NCBI RefSeq assembly: GCF_023283925.1
Contig: NZ_JAKIKX010000001.1
Location: 744,001-808,000, forward strand
Direction: 5' to 3'
Length of the DNA stretch: 64,000 nucleotides
Source: Shewanella marisflavi
Lineage (GTDB): Bacteria; Pseudomonadota; Gammaproteobacteria; Enterobacterales; Shewanellaceae
Part shown: positions 1 to 7,881 of the stretch, piece after piece
Position numbering within the stretch: the first letter of the stretch is position 1
How the letters are laid out: the number at the start of each line of letters is the position of its first letter
Translations under genes and position numbers: made by a program
Notes under the pieces: model-generated
Told to the model about the DNA's origin: nothing
The model's database searches: none
What the model saw: the letters and a program-made list of their open reading frames with translations, nothing else

Positions 1-41
1 CTGATTAATAGATCTTCCTGCTCTCGTGTTACGGGTGGCAT
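1..41 (-). CDS. yggU: YggU/DUF167 family protein, N-terminal fragment (runs off window)
   Basis: An ATG on the minus strand (39-41) directly follows the yggT stop (TAGATG junction) and opens a frame that reads MPPVTREQEDLLI before leaving the window. In many gammaproteobacteria yggT is followed by the small DUF167 protein YggU, so position and tight coupling suggest that identity. Only 13 codons are visible, so this is an inference from gene order. Confidence 0.5.
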   Translation of the reverse strand, partial: MPPVTREQEDLLI

Positions 42-590
42 CTAGACGTTGGCCCAGAAGGGAACGTATTGAGACAGCAACTTGTTGATAAAGATCAGGC
101 CGAACATAAAGATCATTACAGAGAAGTCCAGGCCGCCCATGGGGGGAATGATTCGGCGTATTGGAGCAACCAGTGGCTCAGTCAATTGCGCCATTACCAT
201 CTCAATCGGGTTATGTCCCTGGCTGACCCAGCTAAGAATCGCCCGCAGGATAAGCATCCAAAACAGCAAGACGCCTGCCTGCTTAATCACAGAGACCAGG
301 GCTACCAGGAGTATGATCGGCAGGTTTATATCAGCGCCCGCCATCAGGCTGAGGATCACAAACTTAATCACGACCACAGCAAGCGCGAGTACCACAGAAG
401 CCGTATCTAAACTGCCCAATGGCGGCAGGACGCGACGCATAGGGCCGACGATAGGATGGGTCGCCTTCACGACAAACTGACTGAAGGGGTTGTAAAAATC
501 GGCGCGGGCAAGCTGCAGCCAGATACGAATAATGACCACCATAAGGTACAGGTCAAACAGGGTGTTCACTAAAAAGCTAAATGCATCCAT
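42..590 (-). CDS. yggT: YggT family integral membrane protein
   Basis: A 182-residue hydrophobic protein made of two similar YGGT halves (about residues 1-90 and 95-182). Each half has two membrane segments around a short loop with a P(I/L)VxPxRRxxPP-type motif (HPIVGPMRRVLPP and EPLVAPIRRIIPP). YggT proteins are widespread inner-membrane proteins implicated in osmotic tolerance and, in other bacteria, septum or thylakoid organisation; the biochemical role is unclear. It lies 57 bp downstream of proC, and its TAG stop abuts the next ATG, so it is probably in a yggS-proC-yggT-yggU operon. Confidence 0.93.
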   Translation of the reverse strand: MDAFSFLVNTLFDLYLMVVIIRIWLQLARADFYNPFSQFVVKATHPIVGPMRRVLPPLGSLDTASVVLALAVVVIKFVILSLMAGADINLPIILLVALVSVIKQAGVLLFWMLILRAILSWVSQGHNPIEMVMAQLTEPLVAPIRRIIPPMGGLDFSVMIFMFGLIFINKLLSQYVPFWANV

Positions 591-647
591 TGTGTTTCTC
601 TACTTATATGTATCGAATGAATCTGTTCGAATAAAAAAGGGCTAGAC

Positions 648-1466
648 CTAAAACTGTTTTGCCATCTCCTGGGCTCTGTCCATGCAGTCATGCATGGCGG
701 TGCGCACTATCTCTCTCAGACCTGCGCGTTCGAACGCCGCCAGCGCCTGCGCCGTGGTGCCGCCCTTAGAGGTGACATTTTCTCTTAACTGCGCCGGAGA
801 AAGCTGCGGATTTTGCTTTACCATAGAGGCCGCGCCTAAGGCTGCCTGCTGCACCATCTCTCTGGCAGTTTGCTCATCGACGCCATCTTGTTTGGCACTG
901 TCAATCATAGCCTCCATCATAAGGAAAAAATAGGCCGGAGAGCTGCCTGCCAGGGCGATAACTTGATTGAGATCATCTTCCTTTTCGACCCAGACTACTT
1001 CGCCACCCGTCTTCATGATCTGCTCACACAGTTGGCGATCGGCTTCACTTACCCCTGGCTGGGCATAGAGGCCTGTCATGCCAAGGCCGATTTGAGTGGG
1101 AGTGTTGGGCATGGTGCGGATAAGCTTTATTGGCTGCTTAAAGAAGCTATGGTAACGCTCGGCCGTGACACCTGCGGCGATGGTGACAATCAGCTTATCT
1201 TTGAGATCTAGGCCGCTCATCTCTTCACACACCTGCTGCATCAGCTGAGGTTTCACCGCTAGCACGATAACATCGGCATTTTTGGCCGCGTTAAGATTGT
1301 CGTGGGAGACTATGATGCCTAAATCATTTTTCAGGGCGACCAGCTTGGCCTCGCTGGGGTTGGTGGCATGAATCAGCTGCGGCGCATAGCCGCCTTTTAC
1401 CAAACCACTGGTGATACTGCGGGTCATGTTTCCTGCGCCGATAAAGCAAATCTTCTTCTGTGTCAT
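648..1466 (-). CDS. proC: pyrroline-5-carboxylate reductase
   Basis: A 272-residue protein of normal length for ProC, the last enzyme of proline synthesis, which reduces pyrroline-5-carboxylate to proline with NAD(P)H in the cytoplasm. The N-terminus has the Rossmann dinucleotide motif FIGAGNM (about residues 8-14). The conserved C-terminal substrate/dimer motif ENVTSKGGTTAQAL begins near residue 229. It lies 78 bp downstream of yggS on the same strand, a common pairing. Confidence 0.97.
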   Translation of the reverse strand: MTQKKICFIGAGNMTRSITSGLVKGGYAPQLIHATNPSEAKLVALKNDLGIIVSHDNLNAAKNADVIVLAVKPQLMQQVCEEMSGLDLKDKLIVTIAAGVTAERYHSFFKQPIKLIRTMPNTPTQIGLGMTGLYAQPGVSEADRQLCEQIMKTGGEVVWVEKEDDLNQVIALAGSSPAYFFLMMEAMIDSAKQDGVDEQTAREMVQQAALGAASMVKQNPQLSPAQLRENVTSKGGTTAQALAAFERAGLREIVRTAMHDCMDRAQEMAKQF

Positions 1467-1544
1467 AAGGCTCTCTATTTATTCGTCTAATTATCTATAT
1501 TTGGGCACTGGGTTAAATTACAAGGCCAAAGCTTAAGCTTTGGC

Positions 1545-2234
1545 CTAGTCACGCTCGCCAAAGATGGCGCTGCCGATACGCACCATGGTCGAGCCCGAGG
1601 CGATAGCCAGTTCCAGATCTTGGCTCATTCCCATGGAGAGGGTATCAATTGCCGGATAGCTCTGTTGTAGCTGTTTAAACAGGGTTTGCATTTGGCGAAA
1701 CTCAGCCTGCTGTACCGATTGATCAGAGGTGGCGGTCGGAATGGCCATTAGCCCTCTGAGTGTCAGCTTGGGCAGGGCCGAGATAGCATCGGCCAGCGGC
1801 GCTATCTCCTCTGGCGAGACTCCAGACTTACTCTCTTCCTGGCTGATATTCACCTGAATACAGACCTGAAGCGGCGGCAGATCCTCTGGGCGCTGCTCGC
1901 TCAGGCGTCTGGCGATTTTTTCTCGGCTCAGGGTATGCATCCAATCAAAATGTTCGGCGATACTCTTGCTCTTGTTCGATTGCAGTGGGCCGATAAAATG
2001 CCACTCTATGTCACCGTGGCTTTCACGTAGGGCTTTAACCTTCTCTTCCCCTTCCTGGACATAGTTTTCACCAAAAAGCCGTTGCCCGGCATCATATGCC
2101 GCTACTATCTGCGAAATAGGCTTGGTTTTACTGACTGCCAGCAGCTGTATGTCCTTGCTGTCACGTGATGAATTTTGCGCCGCTTGAGCGATTCTTTGGT
2201 GGGCGTCAGCCAGTCTGTCTGCTATTGTTGTCAT
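1545..2234 (-). CDS. yggS: YggS family PLP homeostasis protein
   Basis: A 229-residue fold-type III PLP-binding protein of the YggS/PLPBP (COG0325) family, which buffers pyridoxal phosphate and affects amino-acid and keto-acid balance rather than acting as a known enzyme. The PLP lysine is K36 in LLAVSKTKP, followed by the family motif FGENYVQEG and a C-terminal SMGMSQDLELAI phosphate-binding segment. The start lies only 35 bp from the divergent pilT start, so the two promoters must overlap. First gene of the yggS-proC-yggT cluster. Confidence 0.95.
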   Translation of the reverse strand: MTTIADRLADAHQRIAQAAQNSSRDSKDIQLLAVSKTKPISQIVAAYDAGQRLFGENYVQEGEEKVKALRESHGDIEWHFIGPLQSNKSKSIAEHFDWMHTLSREKIARRLSEQRPEDLPPLQVCIQVNISQEESKSGVSPEEIAPLADAISALPKLTLRGLMAIPTATSDQSVQQAEFRQMQTLFKQLQQSYPAIDTLSMGMSQDLELAIASGSTMVRIGSAIFGERD

Positions 2235-2269
2235 GTTGTAAGTTTTTGGTTGAATGGATATCCCATACT

Positions 2270-3307
2270 ATGGAAATCACAGAGTTACTTGCCTTTAGTG
2301 TAAAACACAACGCGTCGGATCTACACCTTTCAGCGGGAGTATCTCCCATGATACGTGTTGATGGCGAGGTCAGAAAGATTAATCTGCCGGCCCTGGATCA
2401 TCAAGGCGTACATAGCCTCGTTTATGACATCATGAACGACAAACAGCGTAAAGATTATGAAGAGCACTTAGAGATAGATTTCTCGTTCGAAGTGCCCAAT
2501 TTAGCTCGCTTCCGTGTGAACGCCTTTAACCAATCGCGTGGCGCCGCGGCGGTGTTTCGTACTATTCCCAGCGAGATCTTAAGCCTAGAAAAACTCGGTG
2601 CCCCCGATATTTTCAAAAAGATTGCCAGCTTCCCTCGTGGCCTGGTGCTGGTAACCGGCCCCACAGGTTCGGGTAAGAGTACCACCCTGGCGGGCATGAT
2701 AGATTATGTGAACGAAAACCGTCACGACCATATCCTGACCATCGAAGACCCTATCGAATTCGTACACCAGAATAAGCAATGTCTGATCAACCAGAGGGAA
2801 GTGCACAGACACACCCACAGCTTCAACGCGGCGCTACGTAGCGCACTGCGTGAAGACCCGGACGTGATCCTGGTGGGTGAGATGCGTGACCTTGAAACCA
2901 TTCGTCTGGCCATGACGGCGGCGGAAACCGGTCACTTAGTATTCGGTACCCTGCACACCACCTCGGCGGCGAAAACCATTGACCGTGTGGTCGACGTTTT
3001 CCCTGAAGGTGAAAAGAGTATGGTTCGTACCATGTTGTCTGAATCACTGCAGGCGGTTATCTCGCAAACCCTGATCAAGAAGGTAGGCGGCGGCCGTGTG
3101 GCAGCTCACGAGATCATGATGGGTACCCCGGCTATCCGTAACCTGATCCGTGAAGACAAGGTGGCCCAGATGTACTCGGCCATTCAAACGGGTATGGCTC
3201 ACGGGATGCAGACTCTTGATCAATGCTTGCAGAATCTGGTTAATCGCGGCCTGATCACCCGTGAAGATGCAATGTCTAAGAGTTCTAATAAAAACGCTAG
3301 TTTCTAG
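2270..3307 (+). CDS. pilT: type IV pilus retraction ATPase PilT
   Basis: Hexameric cytoplasmic motor that depolymerises type IV pili to drive twitching motility. I start it at ATG 2270 (345 residues, the usual PilT length), because the longer upstream frame overlaps yggS antisense and adds a non-conserved 35-residue stretch. Visible motifs: Walker A GPTGSGKST (about 130-138), Asp box HILTIEDPIEFVH, Walker B DPDVILVGEMRD, His box GTLHT, and the C-terminal AIRNLIRE retraction motif. pilU follows after a 12-bp gap, so the two are co-transcribed. Confidence 0.97.
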   Translation: MEITELLAFSVKHNASDLHLSAGVSPMIRVDGEVRKINLPALDHQGVHSLVYDIMNDKQRKDYEEHLEIDFSFEVPNLARFRVNAFNQSRGAAAVFRTIPSEILSLEKLGAPDIFKKIASFPRGLVLVTGPTGSGKSTTLAGMIDYVNENRHDHILTIEDPIEFVHQNKQCLINQREVHRHTHSFNAALRSALREDPDVILVGEMRDLETIRLAMTAAETGHLVFGTLHTTSAAKTIDRVVDVFPEGEKSMVRTMLSESLQAVISQTLIKKVGGGRVAAHEIMMGTPAIRNLIREDKVAQMYSAIQTGMAHGMQTLDQCLQNLVNRGLITREDAMSKSSNKNASF

Positions 3308-3319
3308 TAAGGTTTGATT

Positions 3320-4432
3320 ATGGAAGTTCGTCCATTTTTAAAGGTGATGGTAGAGCGTAAGGCATCGGATCTATTCATCACGGCTGGTTTTCCTCCCAGC
3401 GCCAAGGTTGATGGTGAGGTGAGACCCCTTGCCGAAAATCCCTTTACGCCGGCTCAGTCACTGGAGTTTGTCGAAGCCTTGATGACAGAGGCTCAGCGCA
3501 AAGAGTTTCATGAGACCCGCGAATGTAACTTCGCCTATGGCGAGAAGGATCTGGGGCGTTTCCGTGTTAGCGCCTTCTGGCAGCGAGAGTCGCCAGGTTG
3601 CGTTATGCGTCGCATCGAGACCAAGATCCCGCTAGTCGAAGATCTTCATCTGCCGCCAATTTTGAAAGACTTAGTGATGAGTAAGCGCGGTCTTATCATC
3701 ATGGTGGGTGGTACGGGTACGGGTAAGTCGACTTCGCTCGCGGCCCTGGTGGGCTATCGCAATGCCCATGCTCGCGGTCATATTCTGACCATCGAAGATC
3801 CGGTGGAATTTGTCCATGACCATCGCAAGAGCATCATCACTCAGCGAGAGGTGGGCATAGATACTGACTCTTTCGATGCTGCGCTAAAGAGCTCCTTGCG
3901 TCAGGCACCAGATGTCATTCTGATCGGTGAGATCCGAACCCAGGAAACCATGGAGTTTGCCCTGTCGTTCGCTGAAACCGGTCACCTCTGTATGGCAACC
4001 TTGCACGCCAACAACGCTAACCAGGCGCTGGACCGCATCATGCACCTGGTGCCAGAGAGTAAGCACCAGCAGTTACTGTTCGATTTGTCGTTAAACCTGC
4101 GCGGCATTGTGGCGCAGCAGTTGGTGCCAAAGAGTGACGGTACCGGTCGCCGTGCGGCGATCGAGGTATTGATTAACACCCCAAGGGTTTCCAGCATTAT
4201 CCAGAAGAACGAGCTGCATCTGCTTAAGGAAACCATGGCGAAATCCAATGAGCAGGGGATGCAGACCTTTGACCAGGCGCTACTCAAGCTCTATGTGGAA
4301 GGTGAGATCAGCTACTCGGATGCATTGCATCACGCCGACTCGCCAAACGATCTGCGCTTGATGATTAAGCTGCAAAGCTCAGAGTCTGCAAGTTCAGGCT
4401 TTATGGAAGGTGTGACGCTGGATCTCGACTAG
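3320..4432 (+). CDS. pilU: PilT-like retraction ATPase PilU
   Basis: A 370-residue PilT paralogue. PilU assists PilT in pilus retraction and normally depends on it. Walker A is GGTGTGKST, with LTIEDPVEFVH and Walker B APDVILIGEIR; the AIRNLIRE motif of PilT is not conserved (RVSSIIQKNE instead), as expected for PilU. The ATG at 3320 has an AAGG ribosome site upstream; a TTG six bases earlier is less likely. A strong terminator follows at 4451-4480. Confidence 0.96.
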   Translation: MEVRPFLKVMVERKASDLFITAGFPPSAKVDGEVRPLAENPFTPAQSLEFVEALMTEAQRKEFHETRECNFAYGEKDLGRFRVSAFWQRESPGCVMRRIETKIPLVEDLHLPPILKDLVMSKRGLIIMVGGTGTGKSTSLAALVGYRNAHARGHILTIEDPVEFVHDHRKSIITQREVGIDTDSFDAALKSSLRQAPDVILIGEIRTQETMEFALSFAETGHLCMATLHANNANQALDRIMHLVPESKHQQLLFDLSLNLRGIVAQQLVPKSDGTGRRAAIEVLINTPRVSSIIQKNELHLLKETMAKSNEQGMQTFDQALLKLYVEGEISYSDALHHADSPNDLRLMIKLQSSESASSGFMEGVTLDLD

Positions 4433-4450
4433 GTGTTATTGCCTTCGCGA

Positions 4451-4480
4451 AAAACCGATAAAGTATTTATCGGTTTTTTT
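4451..4480 (+). terminator. rho-independent terminator after pilU
   Basis: Twelve-base perfect stem (AAAACCGATAAA / TTTATCGGTTTT) with a 3-base loop, followed by T residues. It closes the pilT-pilU transcript. Confidence 0.9.
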
Positions 4481-4648
4481 ATGTGCCAGCCTTGATCCTC
4501 ACAGGTCTTGGCTGCGTACATTGGCAGGGTATAAGGTCAGCCATGGTTAAAGTGGGACCTAATTCGAGTAATTTAAATTTTGGTATTCACCCAGGTGCCT
4601 GTTCACAATAAAGTAATTGGCATCTTAGCGTAAAAACAAGGAAGCAAA

Positions 4649-5656
4649 TTGGCTAACTATTTTGGATTGAGCAAACAGCAGGGTCATGGCGCTCGCGGCA
4701 AGACCACAGTGCTGCTGATGAACCTGGGCACCCCAGATGCGCTAACCACAGGCGCCGTACGCCGTTATCTGGCGGAGTTTTTATCAGATCCCAGAGTGGT
4801 GGAGATCCCTAAGCTGCTATGGATGCTGATATTGCACGGCATCATACTCAGAGTGCGCCCGGCCAAGTCTGCTGCCCTGTATCAATCTATTTGGACAGAG
4901 CAGGGCTCACCCTTGATGGCGATCACTAAGGCGCAAAGGGATAAACTCGCGCAGCAATTGAGTGGCAGTGACGTCAATGTGGCGTTCTGCATGCGTTACG
5001 GTCAGCCAAGCGTCAAGGAGACCTTGAGACGTTTGCATAGTGAGGGCACAGACAAGCTTATTGTCTTGCCGCTTTACCCTCAGTACGCAGCGCCCACAAC
5101 GGCCTCAGCCTTCGATGCCCTGACCAAAGAGCTTGCCCAGTGGCGCTACCTTCCATCGCTGCACTTTATCAACACTTATCATGATCATCCCGACTATATT
5201 GCGGCGCTGGCGGACTCTATCGCTAATGATTTTGAGCAACATGGTAAGCCGAAGAAGTTAGTGCTCTCTTACCACGGTATGCCCGAGCGTAACCTGCACC
5301 TTGGTGATCCCTATTACTGCTTGTGTCAGAAGACGACCCGTTTGGTAGTGGAGCGTCTAGGACTCACCGATGGCGACTATATCACCACCTTCCAGTCGCG
5401 CTTTGGTAAGGCCAAGTGGCTTGGACCCTACACGGATGCCACCTTAGAAGCCTTGGCAAAAGAAGGCGTCGATGATATTGCCATTGCCTGTCCGGCCTTT
5501 AGCGCCGACTGTCTGGAAACCCTCGAAGAGATTGAACACGAGAATCGGGATGTGTTCATTCAGGCGGGGGGCGAAAAGTATCGTTACATTGCCTGTCTCA
5601 ATGATAGGGATGATCATATTGAGATGATGGCGAATCTCGTGAGGCCTTATCTTTAA
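4649..5656 (+). CDS. hemH: ferrochelatase
   Basis: A 335-residue class I ferrochelatase, which inserts Fe2+ into protoporphyrin IX as the last step of heme synthesis at the cytoplasmic face of the membrane. The metal-site histidine is H209 in LVLSYHGMPERN and the conserved glutamate is E290 in CLETLEEIEHE. The N-terminal LLMNLGTPD motif is present. The likely start is the TTG at 4649, with an AAGGA site about seven bases upstream; no in-frame ATG fits the conserved N-terminus. It has its own terminator (5709-5740). Confidence 0.96.
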   Translation: MANYFGLSKQQGHGARGKTTVLLMNLGTPDALTTGAVRRYLAEFLSDPRVVEIPKLLWMLILHGIILRVRPAKSAALYQSIWTEQGSPLMAITKAQRDKLAQQLSGSDVNVAFCMRYGQPSVKETLRRLHSEGTDKLIVLPLYPQYAAPTTASAFDALTKELAQWRYLPSLHFINTYHDHPDYIAALADSIANDFEQHGKPKKLVLSYHGMPERNLHLGDPYYCLCQKTTRLVVERLGLTDGDYITTFQSRFGKAKWLGPYTDATLEALAKEGVDDIAIACPAFSADCLETLEEIEHENRDVFIQAGGEKYRYIACLNDRDDHIEMMANLVRPYL

Positions 5657-5708
5657 CTGGGAAGGTTAAAGGGGGATTCTTGGTTGCCTCAAGGTGGCCA
5701 TTGGTGAA

Positions 5709-5740
5709 ATGCTGAGTCTTTAAAAGGACTCGGCATTTTT
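5709..5740 (+). terminator. terminator after hemH
   Basis: Ten-base stem ATGCTGAGTC / GACTCGGCAT (one T-G wobble) with an 8-base loop and a T tail. It marks the right edge of the conserved hemH unit, just before the accessory interval. Confidence 0.85.
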
Positions 5741-5919
5741 GTTTTTGAAGATTGAGTCTTCACTTTTCTCTCGTTTCGAGAGTCATTGCTATAGGAAGTT
5801 TCGCTGCCTTTCTTCGAGGGAGTGGCTGCAATTTTTTGAAGCTTTCGGCTTCATTTCAATTTATGGCAGTGATTGCAACACTGAGCGTCAATGTCATCAA
5901 TAGCCTGCGGCTCGCTCTT

Positions 5920-6009
5920 GTGCAGATACATCTGCTACACGCCGTGCATCCGTCCGTGGAGGCTCGACGATGGCATCCCTGCCATCGACGTTCGCAGATG
6001 CATCTACAC
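5920..6009 (+). repeat. 90-bp structured intergenic repeat, copy 1
   Basis: Ends are near-perfect inverted repeats (GTGCAGATACATCTG at 5920-5934, CAGATGCATCTACAC at 5995-6009; 13 of 15 paired). An internal perfect hairpin CGATGGCA-TCCC-TGCCATCG lies at 5968-5987. It matches a second element at 7984-8073 (opposite strand) over its entire 90 bases, about 60 of 90 identical by eye. No coding capacity; likely a mobile or structural intergenic repeat. Confidence 0.8.
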
Positions 6010-6077
6010 CGGGTTAATTATCTCTTCGATTTGACAGTGTTTAGAGTCAAAAGCTAACAGGTTTTTGCCCCAAAATG

Positions 6078-6090
6078 AGTTAACAAGTTG
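6078..6090 (+). repeat. attC-like half site (remnant?)
   Basis: AGTTAACAAGTTG is identical to the first 13 bases (R'' box, spacer and start of L'') of the cassette attC at 7782-7794. The sequence after it can form a small hairpin (AAGTTG 6085-6090 with CAACTT 6111-6116), but I find no matching L'/R' half ending in GTTA. It may be the remnant of a second attC or a chance copy. Confidence 0.35.
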
Positions 6091-6161
6091 TCGGTTGGCC
6101 AGTAACGAACCAACTTTCTAGCCTAGAAGTTTTTATCGCTACACTTCTCCCCATCAAAAAA

Positions 6162-6177
6162 CTGGATCAGTATACAG
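6162..6177 (+). promoter_or_regulatory. LexA-like box
   Basis: CTGGATCAGTATACAG fits the CTG-N10-CAG core of gammaproteobacterial SOS boxes, with a perfect right half TATACAG. No SOS gene follows directly. It lies about 300 bases before the cassette gene in the same orientation, so it may drive or regulate it, or be left from a lost gene. Confidence 0.4.
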
Positions 6178-6369
6178 TCATATTAAAATCATAAGGATTT
6201 TGAACGATTTCCATCCGGTATCTGTGCGCTTTTTCACATTCTTTTTTAAGTTAATGTGATTAAAATCAACCGTTTAATCTATTCGTTAAATAGATAATAG
6301 GTTTGGAAAACGCGCATGCACATTTTTGCAGATGGTATATTTGGAAAAATGCTGATAAGTTCATTACAT

Positions 6370-6439
6370 ACAGATAGTTAGCTGTGCGCGTTTTCACTAG
6401 TCGAATGAGGTAAACGCGCATGCGCACTAATAAGCTGTT
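6370..6439. repeat. imperfect inverted repeat abutting the cassette junction
   Basis: GCGCGTTT (6386-6393) pairs perfectly with AAACGCGC (6412-6419). Outside this, ACAGATAGTTAG (6370-6381) is partly complementary to CTAATAAGCTGTT (6427-6439). The right arm overlaps the cassette recombination point. It could be the insertion target (attI-like or a degenerate attC) or an operator. Speculative. Confidence 0.4.
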
Positions 6440-7875
6440 AACTGCCACCGAAGTAAGGAAGCATCGTGAAAAATTTTGAGCTAGAATCTCTCTCAGAAAA
6501 AATCCATTTCGGAAAAACAAAAGAGTATTTCGGTGAAGTAGTGACTTCATATCAAAACCAATGTTACCGCTCTTCTGTTGTGATGCTATGGTCTGTAATC
6601 ATTTCTGATCTCGTCTATAAACTGCAAAATTTAGTTGATCAATATGGTGATACTACAGCATCTCGAATTTTAGCAGGCATTAAAAAAGCTCAAGATGATG
6701 ATCCTAAATCTCCTAATTGGGAGCTAAAGCTTCTCGATGACGTTTACAATAAAACAGATTTTATTGATAGTTCGGAATACGAAAATTTAAGATATCTTCA
6801 AAAACAAAGACACCTATCGGCTCACCCTGTTTTAAGACAAAATTTAGAGCTTTATAAACCGAACAAAGAAACTGTTCGATCACTTATCCGAAATGCTTTG
6901 GAAGGCGTTTTAATAAAACCACCATTTTACACACAAAAAGTGATAGCAGAGTTTCTTGAAGATCTCGACGAGGCTAAAGTAGCTACCAACTCTTTCTCTA
7001 AGTTAAAAAGATACATTTCTAGTCGATATTTAGAACGTTTATCCCAAGATGTTGAGTTAGTTATTTTTAAAACTGTTTGGAGATTAACATTCAAGCTAAC
7101 GGACGATAAGTGTAAAGAAAACAGGCAAGTTAACCTTTGGGTAATTCGTGCAATTACTGAAAGGCATTCCACACGCATTGTTGAGGAAATAAAAGGAAAC
7201 GTTGAAGCATATAGTAATATCGCCGCTAGCGGTGAACCAATGGGTTTTTTGATGTTTTATTTGGCTTATAACCCAGAGGTTTATTCTTGTTTAAGTGAAG
7301 ATGCAAAGTTAAAAATAAAACATGCAAAAGATTCAACTGTGTTGGGTAAATTGTATGGCTGGTTTATAGATGGAGATTTAAATAAACATTTTGACTTTCT
7401 CTGTACATGGTTTGCTAGTGACGAATACCCAACAATCTCTGATCAACAATGGGAGCACTTATTAGAGCTTTCTGATTCTGATGAATGGGAGGAACGTTTT
7501 TCTAAGTTAATTACTGTTTATTACTGTACATGCCGAAACTTCGATAACGCAGATCGTGTTTTTGTACAAATCGTCTTGCCTTATTTGAAGTATTTCACAA
7601 AAGACTCAGCAGTATTTATGCTTGAAAAAATAGAAACGAATAGGCAAGTTTGGGATCGAAGCCGTGCTGTTGCAGATCACCCTAAATTAAAAGATAGGTT
7701 TGATAAGCTGTTAGGTGATGATTTTGACTATAAAAAATACCCGAAGTTTTATAGTAATATTCAAACGGAAGAGTAATTGGCAGTTAACAAGTTGCTCAAA
7801 CGGACAAAAAACAGCTGGCTTTTGCTCGTTCCTCGCTAACTTTAGCCAGCTATTTTATTGCCGCTTAGCAAAGCG
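6438..7875 (+). mobile_element. solitary integron gene cassette (no integrase nearby)
   Basis: The left boundary is G^TTAACT (6437-6443). The right boundary is the G of GTTA at 7875. In a free cassette circle the R' box is the G plus the first bases of the same cassette, here GTTAACT, which is exactly complementary to the R'' box AGTTAAC at 7782-7788. Between the boundaries are a 28-base leader, one promoterless ORF in the same direction as the attC, and an attC directly after the stop codon: the textbook layout of a cassette. The DNA is clearly richer in A+T than both flanks. No integrase or second intact attC is visible, so this is a stranded single cassette. Confidence 0.85.
6466..7776 (+). 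CDS. integron-cassette protein, possible HEPN-like domain, function unknown
   Basis: A 436-residue soluble protein I cannot place by name. It starts at GTG 6466 with an AAGGAAG site five to ten bases upstream and no promoter inside the cassette. The N-terminal 125 residues look alpha-helical: a hydrophobic helix (about 36-53, SSVVMLWSVIISDLVYKL) is followed by SSEYENLRYLQKQRHLSAHP with R115-x4-H120, the spacing and local context of HEPN RNases and DUF4145-like proteins (RNxxAHP). The remaining 300 residues are charged and helical, with no transmembrane segment, signal peptide or motif I recognise. Cassette genes of chromosomal integrons are often toxins, antitoxins or phage-defence genes, so a defence nuclease or sensor is plausible but unproven. 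The HEPN call rests on one motif. Confidence 0.75.
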   Translation: MKNFELESLSEKIHFGKTKEYFGEVVTSYQNQCYRSSVVMLWSVIISDLVYKLQNLVDQYGDTTASRILAGIKKAQDDDPKSPNWELKLLDDVYNKTDFIDSSEYENLRYLQKQRHLSAHPVLRQNLELYKPNKETVRSLIRNALEGVLIKPPFYTQKVIAEFLEDLDEAKVATNSFSKLKRYISSRYLERLSQDVELVIFKTVWRLTFKLTDDKCKENRQVNLWVIRAITERHSTRIVEEIKGNVEAYSNIAASGEPMGFLMFYLAYNPEVYSCLSEDAKLKIKHAKDSTVLGKLYGWFIDGDLNKHFDFLCTWFASDEYPTISDQQWEHLLELSDSDEWEERFSKLITVYYCTCRNFDNADRVFVQIVLPYLKYFTKDSAVFMLEKIETNRQVWDRSRAVADHPKLKDRFDKLLGDDFDYKKYPKFYSNIQTEE

Positions 7876-7881
7876 TTATCC
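7782..7881 (+). repeat. attC recombination site of the cassette
   Basis: The R'' box AGTTAAC (7782-7788) begins five bases after the stop codon. L'' TTGCTCAA (7792-7799) pairs with L' TTAGCAA (7865-7871) with one extra C, giving the extrahelical base typical of attC. CGG/CCG and AGCTGGCT (7813-7820) / AGCCAGCT (7844-7851) continue the stem. R' is GTTATCC (7875-7881). Arms are nearly complementary over about 30 bases around a variable loop. The sequence resembles attC sites of Vibrio and Shewanella chromosomal integrons. Confidence 0.88.

Larger units (their letters stand above)
5741..6437. other. gene-poor leader of the accessory interval
   Basis: About 700 bases with no convincing gene. It holds a 90-bp structured repeat (5920-6009), an attC-like half site (6078-6090), a LexA-like box (6162-6177), an inverted repeat TCACATT-N12-AATGTGA (6234-6259), and two related motif pairs (6222-6237 with 6308-6323, and 6382-6397 with 6412-6427). 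It ends at the cassette junction G6437. Any promoter for the cassette gene must lie here, since the cassette leaves only 28 bases ahead of the start codon. Confidence 0.7.

Noticed and set aside
5752..6057. Plus-strand ORF of 101 codons after hemH
   Set aside because: It runs through the 90-bp structured repeat, follows a terminator and has an odd composition; nothing supports translation.
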